Of a DNA stretch of 64,000 bases, positions 1 through 10,348 are shown in pieces (the first letter of the stretch is position 1; every line of letters starts with the position of its first letter). The stretch covers positions 3,956,234 to 4,020,233 of the forward strand of contig NC_063167.1 in the NCBI RefSeq assembly GCF_023159225.1, given 5' to 3'. The notes under the pieces were generated by a model. It was given only the letters and a program-made list of their open reading frames with translations. It was not told the origin of the DNA and did no database searches. This stretch comes from Perognathus longimembris pacificus (Eukaryota; Chordata; Mammalia; Rodentia; Heteromyidae). A program made the position numbers and the translations under genes.

Positions 1-90
1 GCTTTTTCTGTGTATGTGGTGCTGGGGAATTGAACCCAGGGCTTCATGCATGCTAGGCAAGCTCTCTACCACTAGGCCACATTCCCAGCC
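1..90 (-). repeat. IDL-Geo SINE, left (IDL) part cut by window edge
   Basis: Reverse-strand match to the ID-like monomer: the tRNA box B (GGTTCAATTCCCC on the minus strand) and the terminal GGCTGGGAATGTGGCCTAGTGG are both readable. The Geo half would lie before base 1. Confidence 0.8.
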
Positions 91-101
91 TGTAAATGAG
101 T

Positions 102-300
102 GATTATTTTTAAGGAGTTGTGCAAAGGGGGTTACAATTCTGTAAGTCCGGTGATGAGTACGGCGCTCCTTGGCCAGTGCCATCCCTTCCTTTGCTTCCT
201 TCCATTTCCCCCTCCCGTCCCTCATCCCTACCCACACATTGAATAGTTCATTTTTATGGTGTCCATTGGATGCAAGGACTGCATTGGCTCACCCTTCCCC
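102..300 (+). repeat. L1-3'-end-like interspersed repeat fragment
   Basis: It shares the pattern 'GTTGTGCAAAGGGGGTTACA...TTCATTTTTATGGTGTCCA' with fragments at 35930, 59468, 60806 and 61043. This family resembles the 3' ends of rodent L1 elements; that assignment is inferred from memory. Confidence 0.5.
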
Positions 301-447
301 CCTCCACTCTGGTCCCCCCTCCCTTAATGGACTTTTCTTGTTGCCGTTTATGTTGTCCAGCCTGACCTCGATCTTGTGATCCTCCTGCCTCAGCCTCCCA
401 GGTGGCGGGGTCTGCAGCCGCTCCCCACGCCCCAGGGCTCATATGCA

Positions 448-545
448 AGTTTTCAGGAGGAAACAAAGCTCCTAGGAGCCACATGCCCCAGCAGAGGCGG
501 GACTGGAATCCAGGCCTGGCTGTGTCCCAGCACCTTTTGTCAGAT
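448..545 (-). repeat. Degenerate MIR
   Basis: It resembles the reverse complement of MIR ('gaggaaac...gcagaggcgggactggaatccaggcctgg'), with much divergence. From here to about 1190 the sequence is otherwise unique, with no recognised element. Confidence 0.4.
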
Positions 546-1195
546 GCTCCCTAGTGCCAGAGTGGAGTTGGACACCACTGCGAAGGAAGCCGAGGAGTTT
601 CTGCTGATCCATGGAACCGGTGGCCAGCGGGACTGAGGAAGCAAATCCCACGCTCGCCTCTCTGGTTTCCTTTTCCCTGTTGTACAATTTGCTGCTGACT
701 GCGGGAGGGTTTGGAGAATTGGGCTGGATTGTGGTTTCAGCCTCTGTCACAAACATGGCACAAGGACCTCAGATCTTGTCCAGTAACCCTGTGCAGCCTT
801 TAATTGTGTCTCCGGGGAGGCCTGGCGGGAGGGGGGGCCGCGTGGGCCCAGCTCTGCGTCCTGGGGCTGTGTAGGCAAGCAGGGTGGACGCCTCTGCTCT
901 CCTCTAGACGCTATTGTCTGGCTTGACCGCAGCGACTGCGCTGGCCTTGGGACCCACAAAACCAGCCTTAGAAAGGCGTGCTGGGAGCCAGAGTGTGGTG
1001 ACTTGAGGCCCCAGGGGCCCACGGACAGGGCAGCGTGTTCGTTTTCTCGCTGCCCTTCTCTGTCCTGTGCCGGGAGTAGGGTTGGTTTATCCTGAGGAGG
1101 GAGAGAGCTCTGATGGAGTCGTTCTCACCTTCCCAAGGCCCACCACTCCTCAGAAAGCGTTTCTGAGTATTGGGGTTGCGAGTGAGCAAACCTTC

Positions 1196-1432
1196 CAGAA
1201 GTGGTGGTACATGCCCATAATTCCAGCTACTTGAGAGATGGTTGTTAGAGACCCCATCTCCACAAACAAGCTGGGCTCCGTGGTGCATGCATCATCCTAG
1301 CTACCGAGGAGACATAAGCAGGAGGATCATGGTCTGGGCAAACATTTGAGATCCTATGTAAAAAAGTAAAGCAAGCAAGCACTGGGGCCACGTGTGGTTC
1401 ATTGGCCTACACCCTAAGTGTAGAGCCCCAGT
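1196..1432 (+). repeat. Old B1/ID-type composite SINE
   Basis: Two 7SL/B1-like units ('GTGGTGGTACATGCC...', then 'GTGGTGCATGCATCATCCTAGCTA') are followed by an ID-like unit ending in 'gagccccagtact'. It is heavily diverged. Confidence 0.5.
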
Positions 1433-1910
1433 ACTAAGGAAAGAAAGGAAGGAAGAACACGTCTCCGACCTTGACACCAACGCCTTGGGTCCCCAGGGAA
1501 CTCTCGCAGGTAGGTGGACTCTGGATGGCGGGGAGCTGCAGGGACTGGCTCCTCAAAAAGCACGAGGTACTCAGGGAACTCCAGGCTGCTGCTGTTTCCC
1601 CTCAGATCTTGGGACCTGTCAATGTGTGGCCAAGGCACCGCATGGCGGGGGCCTCCAACCTGGGGGGACCTCAGGAAGGGACGGACCCGCTGAGCCTCCT
1701 CAAGCAACAGCTGGGGGCCGGCGAGGACCCACACTTGTACTGCAAGCAAGTGAGCAAGGCTGGGTTTTGTGCATCTCAGGCTGGGGCTGGGGGGGGGGGG
1801 TGCTCATCCACAAGGGCGTCTCCATATCCTCTGAAGAAGAATCATCATGGCCACGGCAAAGGAACAGTTGGTTTTATCTCAGTCACACAAAGGTTGGAAA
1901 AGTCAGCCTC

Positions 1911-2030
1911 ACCGGGCACCGGTGGCTCAATGCCTGTCATTCTGGCTTCTCAGATGGCCGAGATCTGAGAATCAAGATTTGAAGCCAGCCTGGATAGGAA
2001 AATCTGTGAGACACTCATCTACGATTAACT
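1911..2030 (+). repeat. 7SL/B1-like left monomer (of 7SL-Geo SINE)
   Basis: It reads 'GGGCACCGGTGGCTCAATGCC...GAAGCCAGCCTGGATAGG...ATTAACTGG', the left half of the 7SL-Geo family without its Geo half. Confidence 0.65.
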
Positions 2031-2061
2031 GGGCTGTGACCCATCATTTTATTTATTTATT

Positions 2062-2298
2062 TGTTTTTGGTCTGTTGTGGGGCTTGAACTCTGGGCCTGG
2101 GAGCTGTCCCTGAACTCTTCAGCTCAAGGCTAGTGCTCTACCATTTTGAGCCACAGCGCTACTTCTAATCTTCTGGTGATTAATTGGAGATAAAAGTCTC
2201 ATGGCCTTTCTTGCCTGGGCTGGCTTTGAGTCGTGATCCTCAGATCTCAGCCTCCCAAGAAGCTAGGATGACAGGCGTGAGCCACCAGAGCCTGGCAC
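2062..2298 (-). repeat. 7SL-Geo dimeric SINE
   Basis: The reverse-strand copy is complete: Geo part ('gggcttgaactctgggcctggg...ttgagccacagcgct'), linker ('taattggagataaaagtctca') and 7SL-like part ending 'ggcgtgagccaccagagcctggc'. Confidence 0.8.
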
Positions 2299-2458
2299 GA
2301 GCCATCATGTTTAATCATTCACCATTATCACCAATCTTTACCAGGTAAGTTCTATGGCCCATCCCCATGGCCACTGAGGAAACTGTCTTACTTCCGGCCC
2401 TTAGTCCAGGCTGAATTTCTCCCTCAGTTGTAATTATGTGTTTACTTCTCTTTCTAGG

Positions 2459-2580
2459 TCCCTGGAATAGATTGTAGGAGGACAGGCACAAAGCCTTCTA
2501 TTTACTTCTGTGCCAACAGGCCTTAGTACAGGGCATAGATGAGAGTCTGCATCTAATTAGTGACTGTCTAATAGATGAAT
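2459..2580 (+). repeat. L2 3' end
   Basis: It resembles the L2 tail ('attgtaggaggacaggcacaaag...cttagtacagggcatagatg'). It is followed by a degenerate GATG-type repeat at 2573-2632. Confidence 0.45.
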
Positions 2581-2721
2581 GATGGATGGAATAGATGGGT
2601 GGAATGATGGATGGGATAGATGAACGATGGACTGCGTGAGCACTCAGGACCACACCGTGTTAGCATTTACGATGCGTATGTTTGTGGTGTGGGCATCGAC
2701 TAGAGAAATAAGTGCAACTTT

Positions 2722-2768
2722 GAGTGTGTGTGTGTGTGTGTGCGTGCGCGCGTACGTGCATGCATGCC
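2722..2768 (+). repeat. TG/CG alternating tract
   Basis: (TG)n runs into GCGTGCGCGCGTACGTGCAT, alternating purine and pyrimidine throughout. The tract directly abuts the poly(A) side of a reverse-strand SINE. Confidence 0.9.
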
Positions 2769-2971
2769 GGTCTTGGGGATTGAACTCTGGGCCTGGCTGC
2801 TGGCCATCAGCTTTTGCACTCAAGGCTACTTAAGCCACAGCTCCACTTACGGCTTTTTGGTAGTTTATTGGAGATAAGAGTCTCACAGACTTTCCTGCCC
2901 TGGGCTGAGATCCTTAGATCTCAGTCTCCTGAGTAGCTAGGCTTACAGGCGTGAACCACTTGTGCCTGGCT
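2769..2971 (-). repeat. 7SL-Geo dimeric SINE
   Basis: Full-length but diverged; it has the Geo part, the 'ttattggagataagagtctcac' linker and a 7SL part ending 'gtgcctggct'. Confidence 0.75.
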
Positions 2972-3091
2972 TAGAGCTACATTTTTATGATTCAGTCTAT
3001 TTTTAGGGAGAATTTCATAGGGTGTACAGCTTAATTCTTCCTTTGCATGTGTGTGTGTATGGGGGAAGGGTAGAGAAACACTTTTCATTCT

Positions 3092-3170
3092 TTGCTGGTA
3101 CTGGGATTTGAACTCAGGGACTTGAACTTGCTAGGCAAGTACTATACTACTGACCCCTGCCCTCAGCCCT
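3092..3170 (-). repeat. Old ID-like SINE fragment
   Basis: Reverse-strand ID-type sequence ('ctggtactgggatttgaactcagg...ttgctaggcaagtac'), without a Geo unit. Confidence 0.55.
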
Positions 3171-3247
3171 GAGAAATAACGCTCAGATGCTAAAGGAGAG
3201 AGGAAATTTCGCCTTTTGATTTCATCGTTACTCAGTGTTTTGTTTGT

Positions 3248-3471
3248 GTGCCGGTACTGGGGCTTGAAGTTAGGGCCTGGACACTGTCCTTGAACTTTCT
3301 CACTCAAGGCTGGCAGTCTACCACTTGAGCCACAGACCTGTTTCTGGGTTTTTGGAGGTTACTTGGAGAGGAGTCTCATCTACTTTCCGGGCTGGGATGG
3401 CTTCCAGCTGTGGTCCTCCAGTCTCAGCCTCCTGGATAAGGACTAAGGGAGCGAGCCACCAACACCCGCCC
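3248..3471 (-). repeat. 7SL-Geo dimeric SINE
   Basis: A reverse-strand copy with all parts present and moderate divergence; the 7SL end reads 'gcgagccaccaacacccgccc'. Confidence 0.75.
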
Positions 3472-3644
3472 TGTTCCTCAATTACTAGGTGTTGTTACTC
3501 AAAATGTTTCATATTAGCCAATATTTGGTGTTTTCCTCATCTTATTTTTTCAAGTAATTATCTTCATTTGAATAATGGTAATTAATTTTAAAGGCAAGAC
3601 TAATGTGTAGTGCATGCACGTTAAAAAAGCCAAGAAGAACTCTA

Positions 3645-3825
3645 AGCTAAGTGTGGTGGCCCATGCTCGACAACTCAGTACTTGGAGGGCAGAGGTGGGG
3701 AGATCACAAGTTCAAAGCCACCTTGTGCTACAGAGAGAGTTCAAGGCTATGGACATAACTCAGCGGTTGAGCATTTGTCTAGCACGCTGAAGGTCCCAGG
3801 TTCAGTTCCCAGGTTCAGTCATGTT
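3645..3825 (+). repeat. Old B1-ID composite SINE
   Basis: A B1-like unit ('ctaagtgtggtggcccatgc...aagttcaaagcca') is followed directly by an ID-like unit ('ggacataactcagcggttgagc...caggttcagttccc'). Confidence 0.55.
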
Positions 3826-3911
3826 AGAGTTGCTTATGTGTCACTCCCAAGTGTGATCTACATTCACAGCCATGTACAAACACACCCTGCCCTCACTCCA
3901 TTTCATTTGCT

Positions 3912-4004
3912 TGTTTTGCAACAGGCTCTTACAGTGTAGTCCTGGCTAGCCTTGAACTCATGATGGTCCTGCCTCCGCCTTCTGAGAGCTGGGATCAGAG
4001 GTTC
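3912..4004 (-). repeat. B1-like fragment
   Basis: Reverse-strand 7SL-type sequence ('gtagtcctggctagccttgaactcatgat...gagctgggatcag'). Confidence 0.45.
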
Positions 4005-4277
4005 CTTTGCTTTTTAAAAACAGATGCTAGCACCTTGTTCTGCGCCTGGAGGGTCTCGCATTGTCATGTCCCTGCGATGGGTCCCTATCAGTCCCCACTG
4101 GGAGCAGACCCACCCACCGTCACGTGCACAGGCATGGCAGAGACACGAAGACTGTCGAAAGGACGTCAGTTATTTCAGTTCTTCCATTTTATTTGCAGGT
4201 CATGCCAACTTTTCATTCTGCCTTCAAATGCGTTTGTGCCGACTTTCATATCAAAATAATTTCTAAAAATAGATACT

Positions 4278-4515
4278 CAAAGCCAGGCTCTTGGGGCTTC
4301 ACATCTATAATCCTAGCTACTCAGGAGGCTGAGACCTGGAGGATTGTGGTCCAAAGCCCGACCACGCAGAAATGTCCTAAGACTATTTCTAATTAACCAG
4401 CAAAAAGCTGGGCTAGAGGCATTACTCATGTGGTAGACTGCCAGCCATGTGATCAAAGTGTGCAAACACGAGGGTCTGAGATCAAACTCTGGTACTGGTG
4501 ACAACACAACAAAAC
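4278..4515 (+). repeat. 7SL-Geo dimeric SINE, diverged
   Basis: The left unit is 'cacatctataatcctagctactcaggaggctgag'; the right unit is a strongly altered Geo ending 'gagatcaaactctggtactgg'. Confidence 0.6.
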
Positions 4516-4561
4516 GACTCGATAAGCTTTCTTATCCTCAGATTCCATGCAGATGCAGATG

Positions 4562-4575
<14 letters not shown>

Positions 4576-4592
<17 letters not shown>

Positions 4593-4780
4593 TTGCCAGT
4601 CCTGGGCCTTGGACTCAGGGCCTGAGCACTGTCCCTGACTTCTTTTTTGCTCAAGGCTAGCACTCTGCCACCTGAGCCACAGCGCCGCTTCTGGCCATTT
4701 TCTATATATGTGGTGCTGAGGTGCTAGGGCTTCATGTATAGGAGGCAAACATTCTTGCCACTAGGCCATGTTCCCAGCCC
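4576..4780 (-). repeat. IDL-Geo SINE
   Basis: Reverse-strand copy with an A tail (T-run 4576-4594) and both units; a short TG repeat (4559-4576) lies directly next to the tail. Confidence 0.85.
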
Positions 4781-5116
4781 CCGCAAATGTGCTTTCTTAT
4801 CCTCACACTTGTGCCCTTTGCAGACAATGGGCCTCCAGTTAGGAGGGGCAGACAGACAACCTGTGGGATTATGGCAGTGACATCTGGAGGAAGGGAATTA
4901 CTAGCTCCATGTCATGAAGAAGTGCCTGGATGTTCTGTGACACTGAGTGACCTCCCCTAGGTGACACTGATGGTGAGGATACAAGCCAGGGGGCACCTGA
5001 CACGCCTGTTCTGCCCTGGTAATTTGTCACATACCTGTGAAGATACAAACTCAATTATGCCATGACCATCTACATGTGCAAAGTAGGTAGAAACTTCATT
5101 CTTAAAAGATCAATGG

Positions 5117-5431
5117 TAGCCAGGTGCTGGTGGCTCACACTTGTCATCTGAATTGCTTAGGAGTCTGAGATCGAGAGGATCATGGTTCTAGGCCAGCCTG
5201 GGCAAAAAATTCAGATTCCATCTCAGTGGAAGAATCGAGCATGGTGGTCCATTCTTGTCATCCCAGCTATAAAGGGAAGCCTAAAACAGGCAGATTTGGA
5301 TACAGGCAGGCACTGGGGAAGGAAGCAAGGCTCTATCTAAAAATCTTTTTTAATAGGCTGGAGGTATGGCTCAGCAGTAGAGGACCTTCCTGGGAGGCAC
5401 AGGGGCCTGAGTTCAAACCCTAATACCACCA

Positions 5432-5432
<1 letters not shown>
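5117..5432 (+). repeat. Old composite SINE: two B1-like units plus ID-like unit
   Basis: The first unit starts 'gccaggtgctggtggctcacac' and the second 'gcatggtggtccattcttgtc'; an ID-like unit 'aggctggaggtatggctcagcagtagag' then ends with box B 'gagttcaaaccc'. Confidence 0.6.

Positions 5433-5482
<50 letters not shown>
5433..5482 (+). repeat. (CA)n microsatellite
   Basis: About 25 CA units, sitting in the A-rich tail of the preceding SINE. Confidence 0.95.
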
Positions 5483-5483
<1 letters not shown>

Positions 5484-5716
5484 CGAGGGGCTGCTGTCTC
5501 ATGCCTGTAATCCTAGCTACTCAGGAGGCTGAGATTTGAAGATGATAATTTGAAGCCAGCCTAGGCAGGGAAATCTGTGAATGTCTTATCTCCAATTAAC
5601 CACCAAAAGTTGGGAGTGGAGCTGTGGCTCAAAGTGGTAGAGAGGTAGCCTTGAGGCAAAAGAGCCCAGGGACAGCGCCCAGTCTCTGAGTTCAAGCCCC
5701 ACATCTGAGAAAAAGA
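5484..5716 (+). repeat. 7SL-Geo dimeric SINE
   Basis: Forward copy with both units readable: 'ctcatgcctgtaatcctagc', linker 'cttatctccaattaaccacc', then Geo 'gagctgtggctcaaagtggtag'. Confidence 0.8.
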
Positions 5717-6069
5717 ACAAGACAGATGGCAGCAGGGTTTACTCGAAGGGCATTGTTTTCCTGTTTTGCCAGTGTAGGCGAAGACCTGGCCAGCCGGGCC
5801 TTTCCTCACCCAGTGGGAAATGACACCAGTGCCGTTTCGTTTCAAAACACAGCAAATGACTGGATTTTAGTGAGATCATTCCACGCCTGTGATGGGCTGA
5901 GCCACGTCTCCCTGAGGTTCATGCAGTGCTCTGACCTCCAGTATCTTGGAACAAGATCTTACTTGAGAACAGGGTTGAAGAGAGAGAATGGACAGGGCAG
6001 AAGGCCGCTGTTAGGTTGGGCTCTAATCCTATCGGACCGGTGTTCCAAAGAGAAGAGGATGAGAAGACT

Positions 6070-6276
6070 GCTTTTGGTGGCTCACTCCTGGAATTCCTGT
6101 TCAGCAGGAGGACTGGGGTTAGAGGCCGTCTAGGCGAAATGTTATCAGGACTCCATCTCTACCAAAGAGCTGAGGGTAGTGTCATGTGCCTGTCATCCCA
6201 TACAGGCAGGGATCAGAAATAGGAGGATCGTGGTCCAGACTCCAGGGCAAAAAACCCTACTCAAATAATAAAGCGA
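6070..6276 (+). repeat. Old B1-type composite SINE, left portion
   Basis: Two diverged B1-like units ('ggtggctcactcctggaattcc'; 'gtgtcatgtgcctgtcatccc'). The element is interrupted by the IDL-Geo copy at 6278 and continues at 6491. Confidence 0.5.
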
Positions 6277-6277
6277 G

Positions 6278-6490
6278 GGGCTGGGGATATGGCCTAGTGG
6301 CAAGAGTGCTTGCCTCGTATACATGAGGCCCTGGGTTCAATTCCCCAGCACCACATATACAGGAAATGGCCAGAAGGGGCGCTGTGGCTCAAGTGGCAGA
6401 GTGCTAGCCTTGAGCAAAAAGAAGCCAGAGACAGTGCTCAGGCCCTGAGCCCAGGTCCCAGGACTGGCCAAAAATAAATAAATAAATAAA
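6278..6490 (+). repeat. IDL-Geo SINE nested in an older SINE
   Basis: Full-length forward copy with an (AAAT)n tail. The 10-bp sequence AATAAAGCGA occurs just before it and again at the end of the tail, consistent with a target-site duplication (the tail is low-complexity, so the match is partly ambiguous). Confidence 0.88.
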
Positions 6491-6585
6491 GCGAAGAGGA
6501 CAGGGGCATGGCTCAATTAGTAGAGTATCTATGTGCCCAGCAAGCATAATGCCTTGAGTTCAAATTGTAGTTCCAGAGAAAAGAA
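6491..6585 (+). repeat. ID-like right portion of the interrupted composite SINE
   Basis: It reads 'ggcatggctcaattagtagag...gccttgagttcaaattgtag', the ID-like unit expected to follow the B1 units that end at 6276. Confidence 0.5.
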
Positions 6586-6878
6586 AGGTTAAGAAACCAT
6601 GGATGCCCGTGCAGTGTTAAGACCACAGCCAGAGGTGGCGTGTCCATCTGCCAGTCAAGGAGAGTCACAAGAGAAGCCAAACCTTGCTGTAGCATTGGAA
6701 CCCCAGCCCTCAGGACTATGGGAAGACAGATTCCTGTTAAGTCTCCCTGTCTGTATATTGTATAGGGCAGCCAGAGCAAATGGATATAGTATCCATCCCA
6801 GGGCTAGCTCTGATTCTCTTTGACACGAATTTCCTGCTCCTATAGCAATCCAGTTCCTTTGGATAGAGCTGGGCTGGC

Positions 6879-6907
6879 ATTCATTCATTCATTCATTCAT
6901 TCATTCC
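6879..6907 (+). repeat. (ATTC)n microsatellite
   Basis: Seven ATTC units. From here to about 8900 the sequence is mostly unique, with no recognised gene or SINE. Confidence 0.9.
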
Positions 6908-7462
6908 ATTCCTTATTGAAGACTGCCATGTGCCCGTCCCGTCTAGACAGGCATAGAGCAGTGGCCAACAACATTCCTTTGTCATGGAGGAACATTATTT
7001 CATATGATCTAGTAGTCTATCTAATATCCCACTTCCAAAACGACCGGCCCTGTCTTCAACTTCATCATCAAGTGAGATTCTGCAGGATTAAAAGAAAAAA
7101 AAGGCGAGAGAAGATACACTAAAGATAAATTAATGGTCCAAATCAGGATTTTATAGAGGTGGCTCCAAATGTTTTGTTTCTATTGCGTTCAACCATCAGC
7201 AACCCTTCAAGGAGTGCCTGGCAGAATGCGGGCATGCAAGGAGCAGCCACTGAGGCGGACGGGAGCCAGGCTTCCTCTCGCCACCACCGAGGTTCGGAAT
7301 GCCCAGCATAGCCAATTTGGAGGTGCAGTACTGATTTCTTTGCATGTGTGTTTGCAGAGGCTTCCCCGATGCAGAGAAAAGCTCGGATTCTTCTCGCACT
7401 GTTGCTGTCATCTCCCGTCTTGGCAGGGAGGGTGAAGGGTGAGATTGAACCGTCAGCGGGCC

Positions 7463-7552
7463 CTGGGGTGGGCTTCTCTCATTCATTCAGCTGCTCCTCT
7501 GGAGGGCACTGGGGTGGGCTTCTCTCATTCAGCTGTTCCTCTCACCAGCTCT
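7463..7552 (+). repeat. 46-bp tandem duplication
   Basis: 'CTGGGGTGGGCTTCTCTCATTC...CAGCTG(C/T)TCCTCT' occurs twice in a row, starting at 7463 and 7509; the second copy has lost one ATTC. Confidence 0.85.
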
Positions 7553-8920
7553 CCAGGCTGTAGACACTACCCAGTGCCAGCAAGAGCTAGAAGAGTCCCT
7601 GTGAGTCCCCCACGCTTTGTAATTCCCTTCAGAACTTGAACCATCATTGAAAACACAAGAAAGGAAATCCTTCCCAGAGAAAACCATTCATCCACGGCGG
7701 GACCCAGCCTCTTGCCTCCGGTGCAGGAATGACTTCAATTTGCCAGTGAGGAGGCAGAAAGAGCCAACAGGTTTTAGCCACTGGAGGATTGAAAAGAAAA
7801 TATCCCGGTTGAGCATTTAGTCACACACATCAAAGGAAACACCAGTTTCAATCTTCATTTGCATCGTACAGGCATTAGATGTGGTCCACTTCCACCCAGC
7901 TCCGCATGAAGAGGCAGAAGTACCAGGACTTTTCAAGCCTTGACGGAGACAGAGAGAGAATGCAGCCAGGCAAATAATAGATCACCCTGCCAAGGCATTT
8001 TTTTTTTCCATTTTTAAAAGGACAGACCAATTTTACATTATTTCTAGAGTCTCTCTGAAGCAAATATCCCTTGACATTTGTGCTAGCATCCTGGTCAGCT
8101 TGCCTAAAAGTATTGGCTGGTCCTAGATTGCTGTTTCTGTCTTTAAGTCTCAAACCTCCAGATACCACAAGGGCAGGTGGTGTTACTAATTTTTTTTTTT
8201 TTTTAAGAGCACAGGCAGGCTGAGCTTGGCTATCTAGAAATAGCAGCCTGGTGGAAAGATCATGCGTTTCAGGTCACTTGACGAAGATGCTGGGTGGAAA
8301 ACTGACACACAGGACATGCAAATTTTGGCAGTAAAACCCCCAAAGAGAACTGAAAGGGCTCCAAGGTGAGATGGGGGGAGTTGAGTACATTTGCACGACT
8401 TCTAGGGCAGGTGGCACATGAATGAATGTGTTTAGATCCAGATTGGAACATTTGGTCAAATTCTCTCCAACTTTTCTTTCCAAGGTGATCTATGAATGTT
8501 GTTCTTCTCGTCAGCTGTGAGGCCTTTGGTTAGGTGAAGTGTGGATTTTATTGTTTGTAATCCACAGCTACGGCTAGCTTGAAAAATCTCGAAGTGCTAA
8601 ATGATTAATTTCAACCTGCCCTAGAAAACGTTAGTCAGCTGGCAAAAAAAAGAAACAGCAAAAACAGAAAAAAAACAGAAACAGAAAAAAAAAGAAACAA
8701 CAAGGCAAAAGAGCAAATTGACTTTATCTGTGAGTGATTTTGTTTGACGAGATGAGAAAGAAATCTTCTGGTCATTGGATGAAATAGTGCTTTGCGAAAT
8801 CTTTGCACAAGTCTTAAGGCCATGCATTACATGGTTTGAATTAAAAAATGGAACTAATCCTAGATCCCACCCCACTTTCCCCTTAGCCTCACAAGTTAAA
8901 GAGGAGAGAATCAAAAGTTC

Positions 8921-9158
8921 TTTTTTTTTTTTGTCAGTTGTGGGGCTTGAATGCTGGGCCTGGGCGCTGTCCTTGAGCTCTTCAGCTCCAGGCTAGCACT
9001 CTATCACTTGAGCCACAGCACCACTTTAGGTTCTCTGGTGGCTAATTGGAGATAAGAGTCTCATGGACTTTCCTGCCTGGGTTGGCTTTCGACCTCGATC
9101 CTCAGATCTCAGCCTTCCAAGTAGCTAGGATTACAGGCATGAGCCACCAGTACCCAGC
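8921..9158 (-). repeat. 7SL-Geo dimeric SINE
   Basis: Full-length reverse copy with an A tail (T-run 8921-8932) and all units intact. Confidence 0.82.
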
Positions 9159-9382
9159 AAAAATTCATTTTCATACACTGACTATGGCAGACTTTCAGAA
9201 ATCAGAGCGGCAGCCCAGGTCTGCTCTTGAGAAATGCTCCCATTAACAAGGAAGTTCTTTCAAGAAAGCTATTCTTGAATTGCTATTTACTACTAACAAT
9301 TTAATTTTTTTCTAAGTATTGTCACATGCCCAGTCTGATTGTTTGTGGGTGGAATAGCAAGGCAGATGGGAATGTTCTCTAA

Positions 9383-9386
<4 letters not shown>

Positions 9387-9452
<66 letters not shown>
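9387..9452 (+). repeat. (AG)33 microsatellite
   Basis: A 66-base pure AG repeat, purine-only on this strand. Confidence 0.97.
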
Positions 9453-9455
<3 letters not shown>

Positions 9456-9719
9456 CAAGTGTTCATTCTAAGAGGGTGGAGCAATTGGTATTGTAAAAAT
9501 TATTCTTTTGAGTTCACATTTATCTCATCTCATGCCCACAGCAACGCAATATGCCCAGAACTTGAAAGAACATGGTGCAGGCAGGAAAACACTGTTCTGA
9601 CTCAATTTATGATTCAGATCTTATTACTTTTTTTTCCACTCTGCCACTTTTTCTTTAAATTAACCTTTTAAAAGTGAGAAACTCCTTTGTATTTTATGTA
9701 TTTTTTTTCTTCATATTTT

Positions 9720-10168
9720 AGGCCATTACTGGGGCTTCAACTTAGATGCCTGGGCACTGTCTGTTAGTTTGTGTGTTGTTTTTGCTCAAGGTTGGCACTC
9801 TACCACTTGAGCCATAGTTCCACTTCTGGCTTTTTGGTGGTTAATTTTTTTTCCCCCCAGTCCTGGGGCTTGGACTCAGGGCCTGAGCACTGTCCCCGGC
9901 TTCTTTTTGCTCAAGGCTAGCACTCTGCCACTTGAGCCACAGCGCCCCTTCTGGCCGTTTTCTGTATAAGTGGTGCTGGGGAATCGAACCCAGGGCCTCA
10001 TGTATACGAGGCAGGCACTCTTGCCACTAGGCCACATCCCCAGCCCGTGGTTAACTGGAAATAAGAATCTCAGGCTTTTTCTGCCTTGGGTTGGCTTTCA
10101 ACCACAGCCTTCAGATTTCAGACTCTGGAATAAGCCAGGATTACAGGCATGACGACAGGTGCCTAGCT
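9720..10168 (-). repeat. 7SL-Geo SINE interrupted by an IDL-Geo insertion
   Basis: The Geo half (9720-9844) and the linker plus 7SL half (10055-10168) belong to one older element, split by the IDL-Geo copy at 9845-10046. Confidence 0.82.
9845..10046 (-). repeat. IDL-Geo SINE nested in a 7SL-Geo SINE
   Basis: Full-length reverse copy. The target-site duplication GTGGTTAA (9837-9844 and 10047-10054) falls exactly in the host element's linker. Confidence 0.92.
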
Positions 10169-10348
10169 CCGTTTGTATTTTGAACAACCTTCTCTCAGGC
10201 ATATCCTCATAACACCTCCATGGTGTTATGGACACACTGTATAAAGTCTCAGTTGTTTAATGCTGCCTTCACACCACCATTCTGATGAAGAGTGAGATGG
10301 TACTCTTGATCCCTCTATCCTGTTTTTATTTTTTTCACTCCTGGACTT

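Noticed and set aside
1392..1982. 196-codon + strand ORF
   Set aside because: Its 5' end is an old SINE and its 3' end a 7SL-like monomer; no domain or splice context supports it.
9339..9671. 110-codon ORF with poly-Arg-Glu
   Set aside because: It is translated from the (AG)33 microsatellite.
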